Under the pieces are notes generated by a model that did not search any database, had not been told where the DNA came from, and was given only the letters and a program-made list of their open reading frames with translations. Source: Aquimarina latercula DSM 2041 (GTDB lineage: Bacteria; Bacteroidota; Bacteroidia; Flavobacteriales; Flavobacteriaceae). Taken from it: a stretch of 64,000 nucleotides of DNA. The position numbers were made by a program, and so were the translations under genes. Below are positions 24,645 to 33,475 of this stretch, one piece after another; within the stretch, counting starts at the first letter, position 1, and the number at the start of each line of letters is the position of its first letter. Location of the stretch: assembly GCF_000430645.1 (NCBI RefSeq), contig NZ_AUMK01000005.1, positions 124,001 to 188,000 of the forward strand. The letters run 5' to 3'.

Positions 24645-24678
24645 TAAAAAAACCATCTTGAAATTTTATCAAGATGGT
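24645..24678 (-). terminator. Terminator of M57 protease gene 2
   Basis: A 10-bp perfect stem (ACCATCTTGA / TCAAGATGGT, 7-nt loop), followed on the minus strand by seven T. A box AAAAAGATTCAAAGCCTTTA lies next to it at 24684-24703 and is a near-match to the flanking repeat of gene 1. Confidence 0.85.
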
Positions 24679-24733
24679 CTTATAAAAAGATTCAAAGCCT
24701 TTATCTTATATATTTTATACTGTATACTTAGTT

Positions 24734-25579
24734 TTAGTATAAAGCGTTTAAAGCAGTAATATCTGTACTTGTGAATTCTCCGTCTTCTCCAGAACTAAAA
24801 CAAGCTAACATTATAGAATCCGCTCTATCAGAACTTGGAGTACCGTTAATTAAGATTGCTCCAACTCCAGCAGTTCCTTCATTAGTATTTTGTCCACAAC
24901 TCTGACGAGTTCTCCAATCTTGGTGACGGAATCCAACAGAGTGACCGATTTCGTGAGTCATTACGTGCTCTACTACATTTGTACTAAAAGAATCCGTACC
25001 AGCATTAATCTGAACTCTTTTAAATGCTTGTCCACCAGATGGGAATCCAGCAGATCCACCTCCACCACTACGGCCATTATTATAAACAACCATATCGGTG
25101 TTATTAAAGTTACTTTGGAAAACAAGAGATAAGTTAAGAGATGTATTTAATCTATTATAATTATTAACAGCCCATTGTAAAGCAGTTCTCATTTTGCTCG
25201 TTAACGCACAACAAGATCCTGTATATCCAACAACTCTAAAGCTACGATTGGAACCAGTAACCAAATTGTTAGTTCTGTATTGCTTATTAACTCCGTCTTC
25301 TGCATTACCTAATGCGTGCATACCAGAAGTTAATTCTGTTAATGGAATAAAAACATCAGAAGCTTTAACACCTTGTACAGCTGGGTCTCCTGGAAGACCT
25401 TCCATTGTAAAATACTCGGCATCCGCAATATTAAGTCCAGCATCAGCAAGTGCATCCAAATGGGCTTTTGTCAATGCTGCAGTTTCAGGTTGTGTTTCGT
25501 TGTTAATTTCGTCTTTTTGGCAAGATGTGATTACACCAGCCGCGATAGCGCAAAGCGCTAATACTTTGATTTTCTTCAT
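24734..25579 (-). CDS. M57-family (dual-action HEIGH) metalloprotease lipoprotein 2
   Basis: A 281-residue lipoprotein (lipobox 'VITSC', Cys20) with zinc motif 'HEIGHSVGFRH' (209-219) and Met-turn 'DSIMLACF'. It is collinear with M57 gene 1 over its whole length. The propeptide-like first 90 residues are diverged, while the 'NKQYRTNNLV' junction and the catalytic part are strongly conserved. A Cys-Cys pair ('GSCCALTSKMRTALQWAVNNYN' region, near 125) is present only here. It probably arose by tandem duplication and diverged in substrate. The target proteins are unknown. It is transcribed as a single gene. Confidence 0.9.
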   Translation of the reverse strand: MKKIKVLALCAIAAGVITSCQKDEINNETQPETAALTKAHLDALADAGLNIADAEYFTMEGLPGDPAVQGVKASDVFIPLTELTSGMHALGNAEDGVNKQYRTNNLVTGSNRSFRVVGYTGSCCALTSKMRTALQWAVNNYNRLNTSLNLSLVFQSNFNNTDMVVYNNGRSGGGGSAGFPSGGQAFKRVQINAGTDSFSTNVVEHVMTHEIGHSVGFRHQDWRTRQSCGQNTNEGTAGVGAILINGTPSSDRADSIMLACFSSGEDGEFTSTDITALNALY

Positions 25580-25588
25580 TTTTAAAAA

Positions 25589-25680
25589 GTTGAGTTTGTG
25601 TAGTTACTATTAACAAAATAAATCTTCAACAAAATTTATTTTGCCTGCATTTAATTTAGTAAAGCTTTGAACCTTTTTAA
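25589..25680 (-). promoter_or_regulatory. Structured leader of M57 gene 2
   Basis: In sense order: GGTTCAAAGCTTT box within 25661-25680, 17 nt, a perfect 10-bp hairpin (25634-25643 with 25614-25623, 10-nt loop), then TACACAAACTCAAC (25589-25602) before the start codon. Box-to-hairpin distance and loop length equal those of gene 1. Confidence 0.6.
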
Positions 25681-26140
25681 ATTTTAAGCGGGTTGAAGAT
25701 ATGATAATTTTTTTGAAATATCAGTTAAATATTTAAATAATCCTCTAATAATAAGGCAAATACATATATTTAATTCAATAAAGCAGTGTAATTAATAACA
25801 AATACACATCCTTAAATTACACAATAAAACCGATTAAATGCATATTTAAAATTAGCACTCAACTTAGCGATTAAGCAAAAAATTATGATAATGTAAGAGA
25901 TGTTATAGAATTCATAAGTATTTTATTTTTCATAAAAAATGTAGTCTTTTTCTTTCATATTATAAATTTTTAACTAAAAAGTGTTAAAAAAAAATTAATA
26001 TCGGCTTTAGCACTTGTTTTTCAAAAAAAATATGTGGTCTAATCTTATAAAACTTCATTCTTCTAAAGAAATAGGCAAATATGGAACCTCAATAACTTAG
26101 TATCATCATGATATATATTGTAATTTTTGGGCAAAAAAAA
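25681..26140. other. AT-rich gene-free stretch upstream of M57 gene 2
   Basis: No ORF, RNA gene or clear promoter is recognised in about 460 bp of very AT-rich sequence between the M57 gene 2 leader and the clpS terminator. A decayed gene cannot be excluded. Confidence 0.4.
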
Positions 26141-26164
26141 GTTCAATAAACAATGTTATTGAAC
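26133..26164 (-). terminator. Terminator of the prmA-clpS unit
   Basis: A 9-bp perfect stem (GTTCAATAA / TTATTGAAC, 6-nt loop), followed on the minus strand by eight T, lies 24 bp after the clpS stop. Confidence 0.85.
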
Positions 26165-26188
26165 AATTATTCCTATGAATATACTTTT

Positions 26189-26482
26189 CTATACGATTTC
26201 GGCACTTAATCCAGCTTGAAGTAACTTGGAACATCTAGGCACTAATTCTTCGTAAACTCCTGTCTTTACCGTACATTTTCCTTTATAATGAACTAACATT
26301 GCACATTGTTCTGCTTGAACTGGTGTGTGTTCGCATGTATATATTAATGTTTCAATGACATGATCAAACGTATTGACATCATCATTATATAAAACAATTT
26401 CATTATTATTTTGTTCTACTGTTTTTTCTAAAACTTCTTCTAAAACCTTTTCTTGAGTGCTCATCTCATTAATTTTATACAA
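26189..26482 (-). CDS. clpS: ATP-dependent Clp protease adaptor ClpS
   Basis: A 97-residue adaptor that binds proteins with N-degrons and hands them to ClpA/ClpC-ClpP. The core shows 'IVLYNDDVNTFDHVIETL' (Asn-Asp-Asp substrate pocket), 'TPVQAEQCAMLVHYKGK' (conserved His) and 'AGLSAEIV' at the end. Family proteins in this group start near 'MSTQEKVLEEV', so the internal Met7 (start at 26464) is the more likely true start. It is 39 bp downstream of prmA, probably in one operon. Confidence 0.93.
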   Translation of the reverse strand: MYKINEMSTQEKVLEEVLEKTVEQNNNEIVLYNDDVNTFDHVIETLIYTCEHTPVQAEQCAMLVHYKGKCTVKTGVYEELVPRCSKLLQAGLSAEIV

Positions 26483-26521
26483 ATATACTATTTCGAAAAG
26501 AAAAAATTATCGTCTCTCACA

Positions 26522-27361
26522 TTATTTTAACCTGTAACCAACTGCTATCCAATTATTTCTATCAAAATACTCAACAAACTCCAAATCATTGTCTTTGCAT
26601 TGCTTCGTAATTAGTTCTAAATCTTCTTGATAAAAACCACTTAACAAAAGAACACCATCTGTGCGCAAGGTATTGGCATAGGTAGAAATATCTTTCAACA
26701 ATATATTTCTATTAATATTAGCTATCACTACATCATACTTTTTACCCAGTAATAACGCAGCATCTCCTTCATAAGCGGTAATATGTTTACAATTATTTCG
26801 CTCTACGTTTTCAATTGTATTTAAATAACACCAATTATCAATATCGATTGCATCTATAGGTTGTGCTCCTTTCATCTCTGCTAAAATTGCCAAAACACCA
26901 GTTCCACATCCCATATCTAAAACCTTTTTATCTTGTAAATCTTGTTTAAGTAAGTGCTGAATCATCATATGAGTTGTCTCATGATGACCTGTTCCAAAGG
27001 ACATTTTCGGTTCTATCACGATATCATATTGTAATTCTGGCTTTTCATGAAAAGGTGCTCTTACACCACAAGTATCATCGACTACGATTGGAGTGAAATT
27101 CTTCTCCCACTCCTTGTTCCAATTTACCTGTTCTATTTCTTTAGTAGAAAAAGTAATTTCGAATTCATCGGAGCTTAGTATATAAATGTCATCTAAAATA
27201 CTCTCTTTCCATTCCTCCTTTTGGATAAAGGCCTCTAACCCCTTTTCTGTTTCAACAAAACTCTCAAAACCAGCATTCCCTAATTCTGCTATCAGAATTT
27301 CTGTAGCGGGCTGCAATGGTGAAATATTAAAATAATAGCCTATGTATATAGGTTTAGTCAT
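26522..27361 (-). CDS. prmA: Ribosomal protein L11 methyltransferase
   Basis: A 279-residue SAM-dependent methyltransferase. The N-terminal substrate-binding domain (1-100) is followed by the Rossmann fold with SAM motif 'VLDMGCGTGVLAI' (about 144-156), upstream 'PKMSFGTGHHETTHMMI' and the catalytic-loop 'VIANINRNILL' (NxN form of motif IV, about 213-223), all characteristic of PrmA. It trimethylates ribosomal protein L11. It has its own promoter box (27381-27388) and is followed by clpS; this gene pair is common in Bacteroidota. Confidence 0.93.
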   Translation of the reverse strand: MTKPIYIGYYFNISPLQPATEILIAELGNAGFESFVETEKGLEAFIQKEEWKESILDDIYILSSDEFEITFSTKEIEQVNWNKEWEKNFTPIVVDDTCGVRAPFHEKPELQYDIVIEPKMSFGTGHHETTHMMIQHLLKQDLQDKKVLDMGCGTGVLAILAEMKGAQPIDAIDIDNWCYLNTIENVERNNCKHITAYEGDAALLLGKKYDVVIANINRNILLKDISTYANTLRTDGVLLLSGFYQEDLELITKQCKDNDLEFVEYFDRNNWIAVGYRLK

Positions 27362-27380
27362 CTTTATTTAAATTAGGCAG

Positions 27381-27388
27381 CAAAGTTA
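27381..27388 (-). promoter_or_regulatory. -7 promoter box of prmA
   Basis: TAACTTTG on the minus strand fits the Bacteroidota TAnnTTTG consensus exactly and lies 19 bp before the start codon, just after the tpiA terminator. No convincing -33 TTTG was seen. Confidence 0.5.
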
Positions 27389-27402
27389 ATACTTTGACTA
27401 AC

Positions 27403-27431
27403 AAAAAAGGTATTCGCACCTACGAATACCT
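27403..27431 (-). terminator. Terminator of tpiA
   Basis: A 9-bp perfect stem (AGGTATTCG / CGAATACCT, 6-nt loop), followed on the minus strand by six T. Confidence 0.85.
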
Positions 27432-27455
27432 CTTATTTATTTTCAAAAATATAAT

Positions 27456-28208
27456 TTAAAATGAATTAGCGATAGCTGCAAAACTATCAGGGTCTAATGA
27501 AGCTCCTCCTATTAGTCCTCCATCTACATCTGGTTTTGCAAAAATCTCTTTAGCATTTGTAGGTTTTACACTTCCTCCATACAATATAGAAACATTTTCT
27601 GCAATTTCTGCATTAAAGGCGTCTCCTATAGTTTTACGTATAAAAGCATGCATTTCTTGAGCTTGTTCAGGACTTGCAGTTTCTCCTGTTCCTATCGCCC
27701 AAACTGGCTCATATGCTAAAACAATATGCTTCCAAGCATCATTATCTAATTCAAATAAAGCATTTTTTAATTGCCCTTCTACTACATTAAAATGGTTTCC
27801 GCTTTTACGATCTTCTAGTTCTTCTCCAAAACAAAAGATAATAGTCATTTTATGCTTCAAAGCTGTATTTACTTTCTCTTCTAACAACTCATCTGTTTCC
27901 CCAAAATAAGCTCTACGCTCACTATGACCAAGTATAACTGTTTCTACACCTACACTTTTTAACATATCCGCAGAAATCTCTCCTGTAAATGCGCCACTTT
28001 CTTCTTGATGCATATTTTGTGCTGCTACATCGATATCAACTTCTTTAAGTTCTTCGAAAGCATAATAAAGATTTGTAAAGGTTGGAGCTACGATTATTTT
28101 AGCTTCTGGTGAATCTTCAAATTTTGCCTTTAATTCTGAAAGTAAAACTCCTGTCTCCGCAAGATTTTTATTCATTTTCCAGTTTCCTGCTACAATTTTT
28201 GTTCTCAT
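27456..28208 (-). CDS. tpiA: Triosephosphate isomerase
   Basis: A 250-residue TIM-barrel enzyme converting dihydroxyacetone phosphate to glyceraldehyde 3-phosphate in glycolysis. All active-site pieces are present: 'GNWKMNK' with Lys11, 'LGHSERR' with His95, 'AYEPVWAIGTG' with the catalytic Glu (about 167) and flexible loop 6, and phosphate-binding 'YGGSVKP'. Length is standard. It lies in a leftward gene string with an ABC permease 54 bp upstream and is closed by its own terminator. Confidence 0.97.
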   Translation of the reverse strand: MRTKIVAGNWKMNKNLAETGVLLSELKAKFEDSPEAKIIVAPTFTNLYYAFEELKEVDIDVAAQNMHQEESGAFTGEISADMLKSVGVETVILGHSERRAYFGETDELLEEKVNTALKHKMTIIFCFGEELEDRKSGNHFNVVEGQLKNALFELDNDAWKHIVLAYEPVWAIGTGETASPEQAQEMHAFIRKTIGDAFNAEIAENVSILYGGSVKPTNAKEIFAKPDVDGGLIGGASLDPDSFAAIANSF

Positions 28209-28262
28209 TAATTTTAATTTATGTGTGTGGTTTTTATTTGGTTACAATTCTAAAAAAGATAC

Positions 28263-29333
28263 TTACACCCTTATTCTAGGGTCTAGCCACCTGTATATAA
28301 GATCTACAAATATATTGATTAAGATAAATACAGAGGAGATTACGATTACAGCTCCCATAATAATAGGAAGGTCTGATGTATTTAATGCATCTACTATTTC
28401 TTTACCAAGACCGTTCCAACCAAAAATATATTCTACGAAAACGGCTCCTGCTAACATGGATGCAAACCAACCAGAAATAGCCGTCACTACAGGATTTAAC
28501 GCATTTTTTAATGCATGTCTTTTAATTACCTGAAACAGTGATAAGCCTTTTGCCTTAGCTGTACGTATATAATCCTGACTCATCACTTCTAATAATGAAT
28601 TTCTCATTAATTGAGTTACTACTGCTAATGGTCGTACTCCCAAAACTATTGCAGGCAATATTAAATTTTTCCATTGAATATAAGTTCCTTCTCCAAAATC
28701 ATCTACTTCATATAAACTTCCTGTCATATTAAGGTTGGTATACTCGTGTAAGACATAACCAAACAACCAAGCAAAAATAATAGCACTAAAGAAAGAAGGG
28801 ACACTCATACCAATAGTACTTATCAATTGAATTAATCGATCTGCCCATTGATCCTTAGTTAATGCACTAACGATACCCATAGAAATCCCTAGAAATATAG
28901 CTATTAAAATAGCAGACACAGCAAGTACTGCTGTATTTGGTAAGGTTTCTTTAATCACCTGACTTACTTTTTTACCGTTCTTCTGAAAGGACTCTCTTAA
29001 ATATGGGTACTTAAGAACTGTTTTTGTTTTACCAATTGTAAATAATGAAAGGCCTGTATATTTTTCGGTGTCAAAAAATGAAAAGTCATTTTCTTCTATA
29101 CTATGAAATGAAACTGGCGAAAGATCATTAAGATAATATCTATATTGCGTACTTAAAGGAAGATCAAAGCCATATTTTTTATTAATAATGTCTAATTGTT
29201 CTTTATTTTCATTCTGTCCCATCATCATTTGCGCCGGATCTCCAGGAAGAATAGTAAACAGAAGAAATATAACAGTAATTACTCCTAATAAAGTAAGTAA
29301 TGCATACCCAAATTTATAGAAGTATTTAGTCAT
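28263..29333 (-). CDS. ABC transporter permease (DppB/OppB type)
   Basis: A 356-residue inner-membrane permease of the peptide/nickel uptake family. It has an N-terminal transmembrane helix (about 9-30), then after a long extracytoplasmic segment about five more helices. 'LPGDPAQMMMGQN' follows helix 1, as is typical of DppB, and the cytoplasmic EAA loop is 'YIRTAKAKGLSLFQVIKRHALKNAL' (about 245-270, contacts the ATPase). No partner DppC, ATPase or binding-protein gene is adjacent, so the rest of the system must be elsewhere. It lies 2 bp downstream of the BT_3928-like gene. Confidence 0.88.
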   Translation of the reverse strand: MTKYFYKFGYALLTLLGVITVIFLLFTILPGDPAQMMMGQNENKEQLDIINKKYGFDLPLSTQYRYYLNDLSPVSFHSIEENDFSFFDTEKYTGLSLFTIGKTKTVLKYPYLRESFQKNGKKVSQVIKETLPNTAVLAVSAILIAIFLGISMGIVSALTKDQWADRLIQLISTIGMSVPSFFSAIIFAWLFGYVLHEYTNLNMTGSLYEVDDFGEGTYIQWKNLILPAIVLGVRPLAVVTQLMRNSLLEVMSQDYIRTAKAKGLSLFQVIKRHALKNALNPVVTAISGWFASMLAGAVFVEYIFGWNGLGKEIVDALNTSDLPIIMGAVIVISSVFILINIFVDLIYRWLDPRIRV

Positions 29334-29335
29334 TA

Positions 29336-31075
29336 CTAATTTGTCTTTTCTTTCAACTTTTCGACCTCTTCTAATGTATAGACTTTATATTTAAAAGTAT
29401 CTCCATATAATCTTTTAGCATATTCCTCTATTGTAGTATTATATCCCGCATCTTTTCGGCGTTGATTAACATTTTCGACATCTTTAATTGGCCAAATAAT
29501 CTTGATTGGTGTATTCGTATTATGATTCAATGTTGTTCCTTGGGTACCATATACTTGTTCTTCACCAATGCTCATTAGATGTCGGTCTTCCATCATAGCT
29601 ACTAACCTAAAAGGAATTTCATCTTCTTCTCCAGCTTTTTTAATCAATGGAAGGTATTCATTTATTTTATTAGAATGCTGAATCACAAACCAAGCGGTTT
29701 TATTGGTCGGTTCTCCCACTAAACTTTTACCAGGGTATCCATGTTTTTTAAAGATTTGTTCTATAAACACTGTATTCGAAGAATCTATTGCACTCTGTTG
29801 TTGCCATAGATCTGTAGTTACTTCCTTTTCTGTTGCTCCAACTAACTTAGCAATACTATCTCGCTCCTCTACTGTCTTAGCTTGCATTAATTTTCTAAAC
29901 TTTTGGTCTAGTTTAGCGATACTATCTAACTGAGATTTTAATCGTACATTAATTCTAGGTTTAGGCGGTTCTACTTTTTCCAAAATTAACTGATCAGCAT
30001 CATTCCAGTGCAGTTTTTCTGTAATGGTTCCCGTATTTAGTTTTACTATTCCAGGATTTGATCTTAATATTGTTTTAAGAGCAGTTTCATCAGTACTATA
30101 AAAATCAAAACTTAAATTATACTGTTGTTTTTTCTGAGAAACTTCTTGAGGAGAAGATGCTGTAAGACCTATTACATCATACCCTTGAGCCATAGCCTTA
30201 TCAGTAAGCCCTTTTATCTTGTTCATTCCTTCTCCTTCACTTTTTGATAAATTATACATTACAATAAGCACAACATTTTCTTTTTCTAAAAATTCTGTGG
30301 TATAATCTTCTCCATCTTTTTCAATGGCAAAATCATGAATAGGTGGTATGTATCCTTCATTAATCATTTCTGTTTCTACACCGATATACTTGCCATCAAC
30401 TTGTGGATATTCTCCACTAGTCGTTACAATTTCTTCTTTACCATTTACGTCAAACTTCCAAGAGTACTTAAACTCTGCCTCTGGAGCCCCATCCGGAACT
30501 GACATTCCTTCTTCTATATTTGTTCCTATTTTATAAGCTCTAAAATCGAATGAAGGCAAATGCATTAATACGTGATACGAAAATGCTAAACAGGCCGTAA
30601 AAGAAACAAACACAATCCATTTATGAGAAGCTTCCGGGAGAATAGGAGTTATATATTTTCTTCCAAAGAATAATATTAAAATAAACACTAATAAAATCAC
30701 ATCTTTAGTAAAAGATTCCCAAGGAGTTAATGGCAGCGCATCCCCAAAACATCCGCAATCAGTGACTTTATTAAAGTATGCCGAATAAAAGGTGAGAAAT
30801 GTAAAAAAGACAATCATACCCAATAATGACCATACCGTAAACTTGGGTAGATACCCTAAAAGCAACGTAATTCCAACTATTATCTCAAAAATACAAAGGA
30901 ATACTGCCATAAGTAAAGCAATTGGAATCAAGAACTCCATATTTAATACGCCTTCACTAAAATATTCTTGTAGTTTATAGGAGAATCCTAAAGGATCATT
31001 AAGTTTAATAAAGCCTGAAAATAAGAAAAGAGCTGCTACAAATATTCTGGAAAAACCAACAAGTATTTTCATCAT
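29336..31075 (-). CDS. BT_3928-family membrane protein (DoxX-like plus thioredoxin-like part)
   Basis: A 579-residue protein. Residues 1-170 hold about five transmembrane helices with DoxX/MauE-like features ('LFLFSGFIKLNDPLGFSYKLQEY', 'VTDCGCFGDALPLTPWESF'). The CGC cysteine pair next to the membrane is typical of MauE-type redox helpers. The rest (about 190-579) is extracytoplasmic and includes a thioredoxin-fold-like stretch ('ENVVLIVMYNLSKSEGEGM') that lacks a CxxC. This is the architecture of the Bacteroidota BT_3928 family, of unknown function but probably linked to envelope redox chemistry. Its stop is 2 bp from the ABC permease start. Confidence 0.8.
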   Translation of the reverse strand: MMKILVGFSRIFVAALFLFSGFIKLNDPLGFSYKLQEYFSEGVLNMEFLIPIALLMAVFLCIFEIIVGITLLLGYLPKFTVWSLLGMIVFFTFLTFYSAYFNKVTDCGCFGDALPLTPWESFTKDVILLVFILILFFGRKYITPILPEASHKWIVFVSFTACLAFSYHVLMHLPSFDFRAYKIGTNIEEGMSVPDGAPEAEFKYSWKFDVNGKEEIVTTSGEYPQVDGKYIGVETEMINEGYIPPIHDFAIEKDGEDYTTEFLEKENVVLIVMYNLSKSEGEGMNKIKGLTDKAMAQGYDVIGLTASSPQEVSQKKQQYNLSFDFYSTDETALKTILRSNPGIVKLNTGTITEKLHWNDADQLILEKVEPPKPRINVRLKSQLDSIAKLDQKFRKLMQAKTVEERDSIAKLVGATEKEVTTDLWQQQSAIDSSNTVFIEQIFKKHGYPGKSLVGEPTNKTAWFVIQHSNKINEYLPLIKKAGEEDEIPFRLVAMMEDRHLMSIGEEQVYGTQGTTLNHNTNTPIKIIWPIKDVENVNQRRKDAGYNTTIEEYAKRLYGDTFKYKVYTLEEVEKLKEKTN

Positions 31076-31162
31076 TAGAATAGTAATTATAATTTATTTT
31101 GAACAAGATAATAGGTTTACATCTTGTTACTTTTAGTTTAACAGTATTTTATAAAACCTACA

Positions 31163-31705
31163 TTATTTCGCTTCACCTAAATGGATCATCGCAAAAACTG
31201 CGTAGTTAATCATATCTTGATAATTCGCATCGATTCCTTCACTCACCAATGTTTTACCTTTATTATCTTCGATTTGTTTTACTCGTAACAATTTTTGAAT
31301 AATTAAATCAGTCAATGAACTAACCCTCATATCACGCCAAGCTTCCCCATAATCATGATTTTTATTCATCATTAATGTTTTTGTAATATCAATATGTCTA
31401 TCATACAATTCTGTAGCTGTATCTGTCGACAAATCCGGTTGTTCTGCAATTCCATTTTCTAATTGTATTAAAGCCATAAGGCTATAATTTATAATTCCAA
31501 TAAATTCAGAAACCTCTCCTTCATCTACCTTTCTTACAGCATTCTCCTGTAAACCTCTAATTCGTTGTGCCTTTATAAAAATTTGATCTGTAAGGGATGG
31601 TAATCTTAGAATTCTCCAAGCGCTACCGTAGTCTTTCATTTTATTAATGAAGAGATCACGACATTTCTTAATTACCGCGTCATATTGTGTTGACGTATCT
31701 TGCAT
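31163..31705 (-). CDS. DUF1599 domain protein
   Basis: A 180-residue cytoplasmic protein with two tandem copies of one motif: 'DYGSAWRILRLPSLTDQIFIKAQRIRGL' (about 21-48) and 'DYGEAWRDMRVSSLTDLIIQKLLRVKQI' (about 116-143). This internal duplication defines DUF1599. The all-alpha pattern with conserved Asp and Arg residues recalls MazG-like nucleotide pyrophosphohydrolases, but no activity is established. It heads the leftward string that runs to tpiA and diverges from folP across an 83-bp promoter region. Confidence 0.85.
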   Translation of the reverse strand: MQDTSTQYDAVIKKCRDLFINKMKDYGSAWRILRLPSLTDQIFIKAQRIRGLQENAVRKVDEGEVSEFIGIINYSLMALIQLENGIAEQPDLSTDTATELYDRHIDITKTLMMNKNHDYGEAWRDMRVSSLTDLIIQKLLRVKQIEDNKGKTLVSEGIDANYQDMINYAVFAMIHLGEAK

Positions 31706-31788
31706 ATTACTGTTGAATTTTGCGTAAATTTCGCTTTAATATGGCAATTATACCAAATAAACATTAAAAATATAGTATAAACTCTTCT

Positions 31789-32619
31789 ATGACTATTAAT
31801 TGCAAAGGTTCTTTAATCGATCTCTCTACTCCAAAAGTGATGGGTATTTTAAATCTAACACCAGATTCTTTTTATGATGGAGGAAAATACAAAGACGAAT
31901 CACAGATTTTACATCAAACCGAAAAAATGCTGCAAGAAGGAGCGACCTTTATAGATCTTGGAGCATATTCATCTAGACCAGGTGCAGATCATATTTCGAT
32001 CGAAGAAGAAGAGAATAGAATTTTACCAATAATTACATTACTTCTCTCTAAGTTTCCTAATACTATTTTATCGATTGATACCTTTAGAAGTAAAATTGCA
32101 AAACAATGTATAGAAGCTGGTGCATCAATTATCAATGATATCTCTGCTGGTAGTCTAGACAAAGAGATGATTAAAACTGTCGGTAAGCTCAAAGTCCCTT
32201 ATATTATGATGCATATGAAAGGTACACCGCAAACCATGAAATCTTTAAATCAATATGATAATCTGATTAAGGACGTGCAGCTTTATTTTTCTAAAAAAAT
32301 AATCGAAGCCAGAAAAGAAGGAATTAACGATATTATTATCGACCCTGGTTTTGGTTTTGCAAAAAATATCGACCAAAACTTTGAGCTCCTAAAAAAACTT
32401 GATTTATTCAACCTTCAAGGATTACCAATTCTAGTAGGCGTATCAAGAAAATCAATGATTTACAAATCATTAAAAATTGACCCATCTAAATCTTTAAATG
32501 GCACAACATCCTTAAACACTATTGCGTTACTAAAAGGTGCTTCGATTTTAAGGGTACACGATGTAAAAGAAGCTATGGAATGTATTACACTAATGAACAA
32601 ATATAAAGTACAGACTTAA
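31789..32619 (+). CDS. folP: Dihydropteroate synthase
   Basis: A 276-residue TIM-barrel enzyme that joins p-aminobenzoate to dihydropterin pyrophosphate in folate synthesis, the target of sulfonamides. Motifs: 'MGILNLTPDSFYDGG' (about 19-33), 'ATFIDLGAYSSRPGA', 'SIDTF', 'NDISAGS', 'MMHMKGTPQTM' and 'DPGFGFAK' with the C-terminal 'GVSRKSMIYK'. Length is standard. It is upstream of cdaA, 79 bp away. The ATG chosen gives a normal N-terminus. Confidence 0.96.
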   Translation: MTINCKGSLIDLSTPKVMGILNLTPDSFYDGGKYKDESQILHQTEKMLQEGATFIDLGAYSSRPGADHISIEEEENRILPIITLLLSKFPNTILSIDTFRSKIAKQCIEAGASIINDISAGSLDKEMIKTVGKLKVPYIMMHMKGTPQTMKSLNQYDNLIKDVQLYFSKKIIEARKEGINDIIIDPGFGFAKNIDQNFELLKKLDLFNLQGLPILVGVSRKSMIYKSLKIDPSKSLNGTTSLNTIALLKGASILRVHDVKEAMECITLMNKYKVQT

Positions 32620-32698
32620 AGTTTTTTAAAACGATGCTTTTTCAAGCTTTTCAAATCAGAGTTTCACTAATTTTTCTATTTTTACAAAAAGACCGCAT

Positions 32699-33475
32699 TT
32701 GGATTTAATCAACCTTAGAATATTAGATGTCCTAGATATCGTACTCGTGGCACTCTTGCTATACTATATCTATAAGTTGGTTAAGGGAACAGCAGCAATT
32801 AACATTTTTATAGGTATCGTAATGATTTACTTGGTTTGGAAGCTTACGCAGTTTCTAGCCATGGAAATGCTAAGTAGTGTCTTAGGAGAGTTTATTGGGG
32901 TGGGAATGTTTGCTTTAATTGTTGTTTTTCAGCAAGAAATAAGAAAATTCTTATTAATGATTGGATCTACAAATTTTGGAAGACGAAGAAAATTTCTAAG
33001 ACAACTAAAATTTATTAGGGACACTCCAGAAGATAGTCTTACGGATGTTACTGCTATTGTTAAAGCTTGCACGAAAATGGGAGACACATTCACTGGTGCA
33101 TTAATAGTAATTAAGAGGAATACATCATTAGATTTTGTAAAAACATCAGGAGATGAACTTGATATTTTAGTAAAGACACCAATAATAGAAAGCATTTTTT
33201 ATAAAAATAGTCCATTACACGATGGTGCTATGATTGTAGAAGATAATAGAATTGTTGCTACACGAGTAATTCTCCCTGTGACTAACGACAGAAACATTCC
33301 TTTACGTTTTGGATTAAGGCATCGGGCAGCTATAGGTATAACAGAAAAAACAGATGCACTAGCATTAATTGTAAGTGAAGAAACGGGGCAAATATCTTAT
33401 GTTAAAAATGGAGAGTTTGTAATTTTTAAAACTCCTGAAGAATTGATTGAAAAAATAACAAGGGATTTACAATAA
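32699..33475 (+). CDS. cdaA: Diadenylate cyclase CdaA (TTG start)
   Basis: A 258-residue membrane enzyme that makes the second messenger c-di-AMP from two ATP. It has three transmembrane helices (about 12-26, 33-50 and 60-78) and then the DAC domain with catalytic 'LHDGAMIV' (DGA at 175-177) and 'RFGLRHRAA' (RHR at 207-209). The start is TTG; the N-terminus 'MDLINLRILDVLDI' matches family proteins, and no ATG fits. In Bacillus and relatives the partner is CdaR; here the next genes are two DUF3667 proteins, the first overlapping this stop codon by one base. Confidence 0.95.
   Translation: MDLINLRILDVLDIVLVALLLYYIYKLVKGTAAINIFIGIVMIYLVWKLTQFLAMEMLSSVLGEFIGVGMFALIVVFQQEIRKFLLMIGSTNFGRRRKFLRQLKFIRDTPEDSLTDVTAIVKACTKMGDTFTGALIVIKRNTSLDFVKTSGDELDILVKTPIIESIFYKNSPLHDGAMIVEDNRIVATRVILPVTNDRNIPLRFGLRHRAAIGITEKTDALALIVSEETGQISYVKNGEFVIFKTPEELIEKITRDLQ

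Noticed and set aside
20817..25579. A SusC/SusD glycan-utilisation locus
   Set aside because: The receptor has an STN domain and is preceded by sigma/FecR; no SusD lipoprotein or glycoside hydrolase is near. The two lipoproteins are M57 proteases.
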